From NCBI GenBank assembly GCA_964417875.1, contig CAYQJU010000109.1, forward strand, positions 1-7,118: 7,118 nt of DNA, written 5' to 3'. Below the pieces are notes generated by a model. That model worked only from the letters and a program-made list of their open reading frames with translations, was not told the DNA's origin and searched no databases. Shown piece by piece: positions 1-5,436 of the stretch (position 1 is its first letter; each line of letters begins with the position of its first letter). The DNA comes from ZC4RG30 sp964417875 (GTDB lineage Bacteria > Pseudomonadota > Gammaproteobacteria > Steroidobacterales > Steroidobacteraceae). Made by a program: the position numbers and the translations under genes.

Positions 1-765
1 GATCGCCGCATAGGGGTTGGCGCCGGTGCTGCCGGCCAGGCGCACCGTGGAGGTGCTGGCGTTCTGCTCGTGGTCGGCGTGCAGGATGAACAGCAGGTCG
101 AGCGCCTCGGCGGCCACCGGGTCCACGTGATAGGACTCGCAGGGCACGGCGAAGAACATGTGCAGCAGGTTCGCGCAGTAGGAAAGATCGTTGCGCGGAT
201 AGACGAAGGGCTGGCCCAGCGAATGCTTGTAGGCCGCCGCGGCCACGGTGGGGATCTTCGCGATGATGCGATGGGCAAAGATCTCGCGGTGGCGCGGGTT
301 ATAAATGTCCATCGAGTCGTGATAGAAGGCCGACATCGAGGCAATCACCGCCGACACCATCGCCATCGGGTGGGCGTTGTGGTGGAAGCCGTTGTAGAAG
401 CGCAGCAACGACTCGTTGATCATCGTGTGATGGCGGATGTCGTCGTGGAATTTCTCCAGCTCCGCCTTCTTGGGCAGCTCGCCATAGAGCAGCAGGTAGC
501 AGACCTCCATGAAGCTGGACTTCTCGGCCAGCTGCTCGATGGGATAACCACGGTGCATCAGCACGCCCGCATCGCCATCGATATAGGTGATGCGGCTCTC
601 GCAGGAAGAGGTCAGCCCGAAACCCGGATCGTGGGTGAAGACACCCTGGTCCTTTGAAATGGACGCGATATCGAGCACATCGGGACCGATCGTGCCGGAT
701 CTGAGGGGTAACAGGCTCTTCTTGCCGCTAACAGGATTGATCAGTTCGAAGTTCTTGTCGGCCAT
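1..765 (-). CDS. gltA: Citrate synthase (type II), N-terminal 255 residues, cut by the left edge
   Basis: Citrate synthase condenses acetyl-CoA with oxaloacetate to citrate, the first step of the TCA cycle, in the cytoplasm. Reading the minus strand from the ATG at 765 gives MADKNFELINPVSGKKSLLP, then family blocks: GVFTHDPGF (41-49), SCESRITYIDGD (54-65), FYHDS..NPRHREI (147-162), GQPFVYPRNDLSY (184-196) and the citrate-binding HADHEQNAS (229-237). The frame stays open to base 1. The catalytic His of the PAHGGANEA block and the later Asp lie outside. E. coli GltA is about 427 residues, so roughly 170 are missing. Compared from memory with the NADH-inhibition site of E. coli GltA, Tyr148, Arg166, Lys170 and Cys209 align with Tyr145, Arg163, Lys167 and Cys206, but Arg109 appears replaced by His112. 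This suggests a hexameric type II enzyme with a partly altered NADH site. AGGA lies 8 bases before the ATG. Confidence 0.97.
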   Translation of the reverse strand, partial: MADKNFELINPVSGKKSLLPLRSGTIGPDVLDIASISKDQGVFTHDPGFGLTSSCESRITYIDGDAGVLMHRGYPIEQLAEKSSFMEVCYLLLYGELPKKAELEKFHDDIRHHTMINESLLRFYNGFHHNAHPMAMVSAVIASMSAFYHDSMDIYNPRHREIFAHRIIAKIPTVAAAAYKHSLGQPFVYPRNDLSYCANLLHMFFAVPCESYHVDPVAAEALDLLFILHADHEQNASTSTVRLAGSTGANPYAAI

Positions 766-828
766 GGCAGCGATCCTGGGGTTAGTCGCCGAAGCCTACA
801 CGCTCCCGGCAGTGAATGCACAGGCGGT
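766..828 (-). promoter_or_regulatory. gltA leader with a weak candidate promoter
   Basis: This 63-base gap separates the M48 stop codon from the gltA start. Its clearest element is a TAGGCT at 793-798 (minus strand), which resembles the TAGACT boxes before rpmE and yicC and would give a leader of about 20 bases. No convincing -35 lies 16-18 bases upstream. An AGGA Shine-Dalgarno-like site is centred about 10 bases before the ATG. I see no terminator hairpin, so read-through from the M48 gene is equally possible. Confidence 0.3.
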
Positions 829-2313
829 CTATTCGACGATCTTGATGTATTCCCCCACCGGCAATGGCTTGTTCGGGTAGACCGCGTTGATCAGTTCCAG
901 CTCTTCTTTCTGGTATTTCTGCGAGGGGATCTGCTCGGCATATTCGGACAGTCGCGTCTTGTCGGTGGCACGCAGGATCTTCAGCCGGTAGGGCTCGGCC
1001 AGCGCATATTCGGCCGGACGCAGCGGCCGCATGGTCTCGGCCACCGAGCGGAACAGGCCATCGGCCTCCGGACGCCCGTTGCGCGAGGAGCGGCTGGCGC
1101 CGGCGAACAGGAAGGCGCTGCCATTGCGATACAGCGCGATGAAACGGATCGGGCCTGCGCCGCGGTCCAGAGGCGAGCCATCGCGCGTCAGCACCGAATA
1201 GCCATCCATGCCATTGATGGTCACGCCCTCGCCGCCTACCAGCTGCGCGCCGCGCAGCTGGCTGATCAGGAACTCGCGCGGTGACTGGTTCGGCGGCGCA
1301 GGCTCCACGGTGATCTGCAGCACCGTGTCCTGCGAGCGCGTATAGGCGAGGAGGCGGTCGCGATGGTTCTCGATGGTCCAGTCCCGCGGGAAGGCCATCG
1401 TGATGCCCATGTCGGCGTGATAGAAGCGGTTGTCGCGCACCACGCCCTGCGCGCGGCTGGAGCCGAACGCCAGGCCGTCGATGGCCTGCATGTACAGGTT
1501 GCGGTTGGTGACGAAGCCGCCCTCGGGCTCGGCCACTGCGGCCGCGGCCCGGGCCGCGGCAATGGCGCGCGCATCCGGCGCCGGGTGCGAGGAGAACACG
1601 CCGTGATAGATGCGCGGCTGGCGCCCTTCGGCACGCGCCGCGGCGATCTCGAAGGATTCCTGCGCCTTGAAGGCGTCGAACACGCTGCGCGCGGCGCGCG
1701 GGTCGTAGCCGGCGCGCACCATGTACTTCATGCCGATCCCGTCGGCCTCGGTCTCGGCCTCGCGGCCATAGCCCTGCACCCAGGCCGAGGCGCCGATGCC
1801 GGCAAGGTCGGCCAGCGCCGCATTGCCGGTGAGGATGATGGTGGCCAGCACGCCCAGGTTCGCGCCGACGCTCTTGCTCTGGCCGCGCGCCGGATGGCGG
1901 GCAGTGACATGCGCGATCTCATGGCCCAGCACCGCGGCCAGCTCGGCCTCGGAATTCAGGTACGCCAGCAGTCCGCGGTGCACATAGACATAGCCGCCGC
2001 CGGTGGTGAAGGCGTTGATCGAGCCTTCATCGACCACGGTGAAGGTCCAGTTCATGTCGGGCAGGTCGCTGTTGCGCGCGATGCGCTGGCCCACGCCATT
2101 GACGTATTCCTGGATCGCCTGGTCTTCGTAGATGCCGTAGTAGCGGACGATCTCGTCGTACCAGCGGCGCGACTGCTCGATCTCGCTGTCCATGGACGAG
2201 AACACCAGGTTGCGCCCGCCGGTGGCGGGATTGGTGGCGCAGGCGGCCACAATGCCGGCCGCCACGAGGACGGCTGCGGCCAGTCGCAGCAAACGGGAAG
2301 AAGAGCGGGTCAT
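829..2313 (-). CDS. M48-family zinc metalloprotease, predicted lipoprotein with LysM-like C-terminus
   Basis: This is an envelope protease of the M48 (BepA/LoiP-like) superfamily. Numbering is from the ATG at 2313, giving 494 residues. A short basic n-region and hydrophobic stretch lead to the lipobox VAAC with Cys25, so signal peptidase II processing and lipid anchoring are likely. The zinc site is complete: HEIAH at 131-135 with catalytic Glu132, and the E-x3-D helix with Glu187 (ETEAD). The family SHPAPDAR block follows at 242-249. After an Ala-rich linker (about 249-261) comes a region of about 180 residues containing FPRDW, which resembles PsbP/DUF1795-like folds, then a LysM-like tail ending GEYIKIVE. 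Likely roles are quality control of outer-membrane or periplasmic proteins; the substrate cannot be read from sequence. An in-frame ATG at 2322 adds Met-Pro-Gly. I prefer 2313 because a TAGAAT box overlaps the upstream ATG. Neither start has a Shine-Dalgarno site. No gene symbol is justified. Confidence 0.9.
   Translation of the reverse strand: MTRSSSRLLRLAAAVLVAAGIVAACATNPATGGRNLVFSSMDSEIEQSRRWYDEIVRYYGIYEDQAIQEYVNGVGQRIARNSDLPDMNWTFTVVDEGSINAFTTGGGYVYVHRGLLAYLNSEAELAAVLGHEIAHVTARHPARGQSKSVGANLGVLATIILTGNAALADLAGIGASAWVQGYGREAETEADGIGMKYMVRAGYDPRAARSVFDAFKAQESFEIAAARAEGRQPRIYHGVFSSHPAPDARAIAAARAAAAVAEPEGGFVTNRNLYMQAIDGLAFGSSRAQGVVRDNRFYHADMGITMAFPRDWTIENHRDRLLAYTRSQDTVLQITVEPAPPNQSPREFLISQLRGAQLVGGEGVTINGMDGYSVLTRDGSPLDRGAGPIRFIALYRNGSAFLFAGASRSSRNGRPEADGLFRSVAETMRPLRPAEYALAEPYRLKILRATDKTRLSEYAEQIPSQKYQKEELELINAVYPNKPLPVGEYIKIVE
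1541..1560. repeat. Perfect 20-bp GC palindrome inside the M48 gene
   Basis: Bases 1541-1560 equal their own reverse complement over the full 20 bases, all G or C. On the coding strand they specify the Ala-Ala-Ala-Arg-Ala-Ala-Ala linker between the protease domain and the C-terminal region. Codon use for an Ala-rich linker at high GC is a sufficient explanation. A strong hairpin in the mRNA or DNA is still expected. Confidence 0.6.
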
Positions 2314-2337
2314 GCCGGGCATTCTATGCGCCCGGCA
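2313..2337. repeat. Inverted repeat spanning the M48 start codons
   Basis: Arms TGCCGGGC (2313-2320) and GCCCGGCA (2330-2337) are exact reverse complements around a 9-base loop, and the loop itself contains an AT/AT extension. The stem covers the upstream candidate ATG and abuts the preferred one. No U-run follows on the minus strand, so it does not look like an intrinsic terminator for rpmE. It could mask initiation on transcripts reading through from rpmE, or be a protein-binding site. Confidence 0.5.
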
Positions 2338-2348
2338 GGGGATGGGAA
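2321..2348 (-). promoter_or_regulatory. Candidate sigma-70 promoter of the M48 gene, possibly leaderless
   Basis: On the minus strand TTCCCA (2348-2343, 4 of 6 matches to TTGACA) lies 16 bases before TAGAAT (2326-2321, 5 of 6 matches to TATAAT). Transcription would start about 7 bases further on, at 2314-2313, which is the first base of the preferred ATG. This would give a leaderless or near-leaderless mRNA and explains the missing Shine-Dalgarno site. Inferred from sequence only. Confidence 0.4.
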
Positions 2349-2382
2349 GTCGGGCGGGCGCGGCGCGGCCGCGCGGGCCGGA

Positions 2383-2601
2383 TCAGCCGGCCGAGGCGCC
2401 CCCGCGGGCATACTTGCGGCGGAACTTGTCGACGCGACCGGCGGTGTCGACGATCTTCTGCTTGCCCGTATAGAAGGGGTGGCAGGCCGCGCAGACTTCC
2501 ACCTGCAGGTCCTGACCCAGCGTGGAGCCCGTCTTGAACGTATTGCCGCAGCCGCAGACCACGTTGATCTGGGTGTATTCGGGATGGGTATTGGCTTTCA
2601 T
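2383..2601 (-). CDS. rpmE: Ribosomal protein L31 (zinc-binding C+ form)
   Basis: L31 (bL31) is a small protein of the 50S subunit that helps form an intersubunit bridge. The 72-residue product begins MKANTHPEYTQINVVCGCGN and carries the complete zinc ribbon: Cys16, Cys18, Cys37 and Cys40, in CGCGN and VCAACHPFYTGKQ. It continues with the family's GRVDKF segment. This makes it the zinc-containing form rather than the zinc-independent paralogue induced under zinc starvation. The start at 2601 matches the universal L31 N-terminus. An in-frame extension to 2703 runs through the promoter and is not real. A GGAG sits 11 bases before the ATG, a rather long spacing. A promoter with a 17-base spacer lies just upstream, so the gene is probably transcribed alone or with the M48 gene, whose start is 69 bases downstream of this stop. 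Confidence 0.97.
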   Translation of the reverse strand: MKANTHPEYTQINVVCGCGNTFKTGSTLGQDLQVEVCAACHPFYTGKQKIVDTAGRVDKFRRKYARGGASAG

Positions 2602-2629
2602 GTCGACCGGCGCTCCACAGGGGGCGCGC

Positions 2630-2658
2630 AGTCTAGCGACATGCGACCGCGGGGGCAA
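2630..2658 (-). promoter_or_regulatory. rpmE promoter
   Basis: On the minus strand TTGCCC (2658-2653, 4 of 6 matches) is followed after exactly 17 bases by TAGACT (2635-2630, 4 of 6 matches). The predicted start near 2623 leaves a leader of about 22 bases that contains the GGAG before the rpmE ATG. The -10 sits in an 11-base string (2628-2638) that recurs exactly at the yicC promoter, which strengthens both calls. Confidence 0.6.
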
Positions 2659-2659
2659 G

Positions 2660-2682
2660 CCGGCCAGCGGGACTGTGGCCGG
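2660..2682. repeat. Inverted repeat just upstream of the rpmE -35 box
   Basis: CCGGCCA (2660-2666) and TGGCCGG (2676-2682) are exact reverse complements around a 9-base spacer. The left arm begins two bases beyond the -35 hexamer, a position typical of activator or repressor sites. I do not recognise the motif, and at this GC content a 7-base arm can arise by chance. Confidence 0.4.
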
Positions 2683-2684
2683 TC

Positions 2685-2702
2685 TGTCGGAGGGCTCCGA
2701 CA
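2685..2702. repeat. Compact 8-bp-arm palindrome upstream of rpmE
   Basis: TGTCGGAG (2685-2692) and CTCCGACA (2695-2702) pair perfectly around two G bases. It starts three bases after the previous inverted repeat and shares its last base with the next one, so three dyads abut over 2660-2728. It looks operator-like; no regulator family can be named from it. Confidence 0.45.
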
Positions 2703-2738
2703 CTTATCCCCAGATTCTGTGGATAAGTCTGTGCATGA
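2702..2738. promoter_or_regulatory. Cluster of three DnaA-box-like 9-mers in a palindrome
   Basis: The DnaA consensus is TTATCCACA. Bases 2718-2726 carry a perfect copy on the minus strand. Bases 2704-2712 carry TTATCCCCA on the plus strand (one mismatch). Bases 2730-2738 carry TCATGCACA on the minus strand (one mismatch to TTWTNCACA). The first two face each other in a dyad of 12-base arms (2702-2713 and 2717-2728) with 11 of 12 positions paired. The second and third are in the same orientation, with 12 bases from start to start. An AT-rich stretch follows at 2791-2833. This could be a DnaA-controlled site, a DnaA-titration site or an origin-like element; dnaA, dnaN and rpmH are not in the window. 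Confidence 0.5.
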
Positions 2739-2906
2739 CGCGGCCCGCCGGGCGCCGAAACTGCGGAAATAGCGCGTTTCTGCGCGTTTGATCAAAATAT
2801 GACCAGCGAATTTCAGCCTGCTTAATCAATAAGTTACGGGCGGAACATCGCGTACTGTGACGTGATTCGCATGTAATCCATTCATCGGCGGATGCCACAG
2901 GGCCGC

Positions 2907-2915
2907 TGTGGATAG
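2907..2915 (-). promoter_or_regulatory. Additional DnaA-box-like 9-mer
   Basis: CTATCCACA on the minus strand differs from the DnaA consensus TTATCCACA only at the first base. Its CTGTGG core also forms the right arm of an inverted repeat with CCACAG at 2895-2900. It lies about 170 bases from the three-box cluster, across the AT-rich stretch. Confidence 0.35.
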
Positions 2916-2963
2916 TTGGTCGCTGCCGCGGCGGTGAATTGCCTGCCCTGCGGGCGCCGCGGG

Positions 2964-4103
2964 CTAGACCGGAGCGGGCAGGAAACGCTGCAGGACCTCG
3001 TTCAGGAACTGCTGTCCGCGGCGGGTGGTGCGCCAGCCGTGGGGGTCCGGCAGGTGATCGAGCAGGCCCTCGGCGGCGAGCTGGTCGAGGGCGGGCCGGA
3101 TGGCGTCCACGGGCAGGCCGGTGGCCGCGGTGTAGCCGCTGGCGGCGAAACCCTCGTTCAGGCGCAGGGCATTCATCATGAACTCGAAGGGCAGGTCCTG
3201 CGCGGGCACCGGCCGCCACTCCGGGCCGCCGGATGCCGCGCCGAGGTAGCGGCGCGGCTCGCGCAGGTGGGTGCTGCGGGCGATGACCTCGCCGGTGGTG
3301 AGCTTGCCGTGGGCGCCGGCGCCGGCTCCGAGGTAATCGCCGAACTGCCAGTAGGTCAGGTTGTGGCGGCAGCGGCGGCCCTCGCGCGCGTAGGCGGAGA
3401 CCTCATATTGTGCGAAGCCGCTGGCCGCCAGCAGCGCCTGGCAGTCCTGCTGCATCTGCCAGGCGGTGTCATCGTCGGGCAGAGGTGGTGGCCGCGCGGC
3501 GAACAGCGTGCCGGGCTCCAGCGTCAGCTGGTAGTGCGAGACATGCGCCGGGGCGAGTTGCAGCGCGGTGCGCACATCTTCGAGCGCCGCGGCCGGCGTC
3601 TGGTCCGGCAGCGCATACATCAGGTCGAGGTTGAAGTTGGTGAGCCCTACGGCGTGCAGTTCCTCGGCGGAGCGGAATACATCGGCGCGCTGGTGGATGC
3701 GGCCCAGCGCCTTCAATGTTGCGTCATTGAAACTCTGCGCACCCAGCGACACGCGATTGATGCCGATGGCGTGATATTCGGCAAAGCGGCCCCGCTCCAC
3801 GGTGGCGGGGTTGGCCTCCAGCGTGATCTCGGCGTTCGGCGCGATGTCCAGCTGCCGGCGGAGGCCCTCGAACAGCCGCGCCAGCGCCGCCGGCGCGAAC
3901 AGGCTGGGCGTGCCGCCACCGAGGAACAGGCTCTGCACGCGGCGGCCGGTCACCCGCGGCGCCTGCACGGCGACGTCGGCCAGCAGCGCATCGATGTAGC
4001 GCGCCTCGGGCAGCGCATCCTTCAGCGCATGCGAGTTGAAGTCGCAGTACGGACACTTGCTCACGCACCAGGGGAAGTGCAGGTAGAGGCCCAGGGTCCT
4101 CAT
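2964..4103 (-). CDS. hemW: HemW, radical-SAM haem chaperone-like protein
   Basis: HemW binds a [4Fe-4S] cluster, SAM and haem and is thought to hand haem to respiratory proteins. It is often mislabelled as oxygen-independent coproporphyrinogen oxidase HemN. The 379-residue product has the cluster motif with Cys13, Cys17 and Cys20 inside HFPWCVSKCPYCDF. CDF after the third Cys is the HemW pattern; HemN has a fourth Cys there. GGGTPS follows at 62-67, then LEANP (95-99), GINRVSLGAQSF (114-125), NFNLDLMYALPDQT (156-169) and RHNLTYW..DYLGAGAGAH (246-265). The C-terminal part from about 300 fits the HemN_C winged-helix domain. Length is usual for the family. The ATG overlaps the rdgB stop as ATGA and has no Shine-Dalgarno site, so translation probably depends on coupling to rdgB. 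It is the last gene of the operon. Confidence 0.95.
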   Translation of the reverse strand: MRTLGLYLHFPWCVSKCPYCDFNSHALKDALPEARYIDALLADVAVQAPRVTGRRVQSLFLGGGTPSLFAPAALARLFEGLRRQLDIAPNAEITLEANPATVERGRFAEYHAIGINRVSLGAQSFNDATLKALGRIHQRADVFRSAEELHAVGLTNFNLDLMYALPDQTPAAALEDVRTALQLAPAHVSHYQLTLEPGTLFAARPPPLPDDDTAWQMQQDCQALLAASGFAQYEVSAYAREGRRCRHNLTYWQFGDYLGAGAGAHGKLTTGEVIARSTHLREPRRYLGAASGGPEWRPVPAQDLPFEFMMNALRLNEGFAASGYTAATGLPVDAIRPALDQLAAEGLLDHLPDPHGWRTTRRGQQFLNEVLQRFLPAPV

Positions 4104-4702
4104 CGCAGCAATCGCAGCAGCGCGGCCAGCGCCTGGCCGCGATGGCTGACGGCATTCTTCGCCGCCGGCGCCATCTGCGCGGCGGTGATCGAGAGTCCTT
4201 CGGGAATGAACAGCGGGTCATAGCCGAAGCCGCCCTGCCCGGCGGGCGATTCGGCGATGCGGCCTTCCCAGCTGCCGTGGGCGATCAATGGCGCAGGATC
4301 ATCGGCATCGCGCACATGGGCGATCACGCAGCGGAAGCGGGCGCGGCGGGCATCGCCGGTGGTGCCGGCCAGCTGTTGCAGCAGCAGCGCGTTGTTGGCG
4401 GCGTCGGTGGCATCCGGGCCCGCAAAGCGGGCGGAGCGCACGCCCGGCCGGCCATCCAGCGCATCCACCTCGATGCCCGAATCATCGGCCATCGCCGGCA
4501 GCTGCGCGACGCGTGCCACGTGTCGCGCCTTCAGCAGCGCATTGGCTTCGAAGGTGTCGCCGGTTTCATCGGCGCCGGGAATGCCCAGGTCGGCCTGCGT
4601 CACCACCATGAAGCCCAGTGGTGCCAGCAGGGCCGCAAACTCGCGCTGCTTGCCGGCATTGCCCGTGGCGAGCACCACGCGGCGGGCCGGGTCCGGGTTC
4701 AT
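4100..4702 (-). CDS. rdgB: RdgB/HAM1 non-canonical purine NTP pyrophosphatase
   Basis: RdgB hydrolyses dITP, ITP and XTP to the monophosphate and pyrophosphate, keeping deaminated purines out of DNA and RNA. The 200-residue product has every hallmark: LATGNAGK (11-18) for the triphosphate, the ETGDTFEANALLKA block (46-59), ADDSG with the catalytic Asp pair 73-74, the HGSWEGRI segment (142-149), GGFGYDP (157-163) and the base-binding SHRGQALAAL (186-195). Length and order match E. coli RdgB (about 197). The ATG at 4702 puts LATGN at the usual distance from the N-terminus. The frame stays open upstream to 5308, but that stretch is rph in another frame. The start overlaps the rph stop as ATGA, and the stop overlaps the hemW start the same way. 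No clear Shine-Dalgarno site is seen, so coupling is likely. Confidence 0.97.
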   Translation of the reverse strand: MNPDPARRVVLATGNAGKQREFAALLAPLGFMVVTQADLGIPGADETGDTFEANALLKARHVARVAQLPAMADDSGIEVDALDGRPGVRSARFAGPDATDAANNALLLQQLAGTTGDARRARFRCVIAHVRDADDPAPLIAHGSWEGRIAESPAGQGGFGYDPLFIPEGLSITAAQMAPAAKNAVSHRGQALAALLRLLR

Positions 4703-5436
4703 CCGGTCTTCTGCGCCAGTGCGGCAGCCTGCAGCGCGAACAGCTGCGCGGTGCCGTGCGTGGCGAGCCCGAGCAGTGCGTCGACCTCGTCGCGGCGCAT
4801 GGCATGGCCCTCGGCCGTGCCCTGCAGCTCGATGAAGCCGCCGCCGCTGTTCATCACCACGTTCATGTCCGTCTCGGCGGTGGAGTCCTCGATGTAGTCG
4901 AGGTCGAGCACCGGGCGTCCGCCGACGATGCCCACCGAGATGGCCGCCACCTGGCCATGCAGCGGACTGGCGATGCCCTTCGCCGCGACCAGCCGCGCGC
5001 AGGCATCGGCCAGCGCCACATAGGCGCCGGTGATCGCGGCCGTGCGCGTGCCGCCATCGGCCTGCAGCACATCGCAGTCCAGCGTCACGGTGCGCTCGCC
5101 CAGTGCAGAGAGGTTCAGCGCCGCGCGCAGCGAGCGGCCGATCAGCCGCTGGATTTCCTGGGTGCGGCCCGACTGCTTGCCGCGGGCCGCCTCGCGCGCG
5201 CCGCGGGTATGCGTGGCGCGCGGCAGCATGCCGTATTCGGCGGTGACCCAGCCCTGGCCCTTGCCGCGCAGGAAGGGCGGCACGCCCTCCTCGATGCTGG
5301 CCGTGCACAGCACGCGCGTGTGGCCGAACTCCACCAGCACCGAGCCTTCGGCATAGCGGGTGAAGCCGCGCGTGAACTGCACCGGCCGCATCGCATCGGG
5401 GGCGCGGCCGTCATGCCGGGGTGCGACGGCGCTCAT
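4699..5436 (-). CDS. rph: RNase PH (phosphorolytic 3'-5' exoribonuclease)
   Basis: RNase PH uses phosphate to trim the 3' ends of tRNA precursors and structured RNAs, acting as a hexameric ring. The 245-residue product matches the family throughout: AEGSVLVEFG..VLCTASIEEGVP (29-53), WVTAEYGMLPRATHTR (63-78), the phosphate-binding DCDVLQADGGTRTAAITGA (120-138) with Arg131, and the metal-binding IEDSTAETDMNVVM (182-195) with Asp184 and Asp190. It is a few residues longer than the E. coli protein because of an N-terminal extension of about seven residues. An internal Met16 (MRPVQFTRGF) is a poorer start because it would remove the usual R-P-x-D segment. The chosen ATG has GAGGG four bases upstream (5441-5445), the best ribosome-binding site in the operon. 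It also overlaps the phosphatase stop as ATGA. Confidence 0.97.
   Translation of the reverse strand: MSAVAPRHDGRAPDAMRPVQFTRGFTRYAEGSVLVEFGHTRVLCTASIEEGVPPFLRGKGQGWVTAEYGMLPRATHTRGAREAARGKQSGRTQEIQRLIGRSLRAALNLSALGERTVTLDCDVLQADGGTRTAAITGAYVALADACARLVAAKGIASPLHGQVAAISVGIVGGRPVLDLDYIEDSTAETDMNVVMNSGGGFIELQGTAEGHAMRRDEVDALLGLATHGTAQLFALQAAALAQKTG

Larger units (their letters stand above)
2602..2963. other. Gene-free, AT-richer intergenic region between hemW and rpmE
   Basis: I find no credible coding region in this 362-base gap. Bases 2761-2880 are about 47% G+C by hand count, and 2791-2833 about 35%, against about two-thirds in the flanking genes. Going right from rpmE it holds the rpmE promoter, two inverted repeats, a palindromic pair of DnaA-box-like 9-mers, a direct repeat of GCGCGTTT (2772-2779 and 2782-2789), the 10-bp palindrome TTTGATCAAA (2787-2796), and a further CCACAG/CTGTGG inverted repeat at 2895-2911. 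A short GCCC-TGC-GGGC stem at 2945-2955 follows hemW but lacks a U-tract, so I do not call a terminator. A small RNA gene cannot be excluded. Confidence 0.7.

Noticed and set aside
2345..2382. GC-rich palindrome (2363-2374) between rpmE and the M48 gene as a terminator
   Set aside because: It is a 12-base self-complementary GC string with no loop and no U-tract; chance is likely at this composition.
2602..2703. N-terminal extension of L31 to 106 residues
   Set aside because: L31 proteins start at the MKANTHP-type N-terminus, and the extension covers the -35 and -10 boxes.
1363..2772. Long plus-strand open frame of 469 codons opposite the M48 and rpmE genes
   Set aside because: It is antisense to two well-supported genes and runs through the rpmE promoter. 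Its product is low-complexity Gly/Ala/Arg/His-rich, as expected of a stop-poor shadow frame at high GC.
2787..2801. FNR/CRP-type site at TTTGATCAAA
   Set aside because: FNR sites need TTGAT and ATCAA half-sites separated by four bases. Here the halves are fused and the second half-site at the right spacing does not match.
2943..2963. Possible intrinsic terminator after hemW
   Set aside because: Only a 4-bp GCCC/GGGC stem is present and no U-run follows on the minus strand.
2704..2963. A tRNA or a recognisable structured RNA gene in the large gap
   Set aside because: I found no cloverleaf, T-loop sequence or strong promoter-plus-terminator pair.
2916..4223. Plus-strand open frame of 435 codons opposite hemW
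   Set aside because: It lies antisense to a complete HemW, crosses the hemW/rdgB boundary and has no recognisable domain.
4703..5308. N-terminal extension of rdgB giving a 402-residue protein
   Set aside because: The extension is rph read in another frame. The ATG at 4702 gives the family's usual length and N-terminus.
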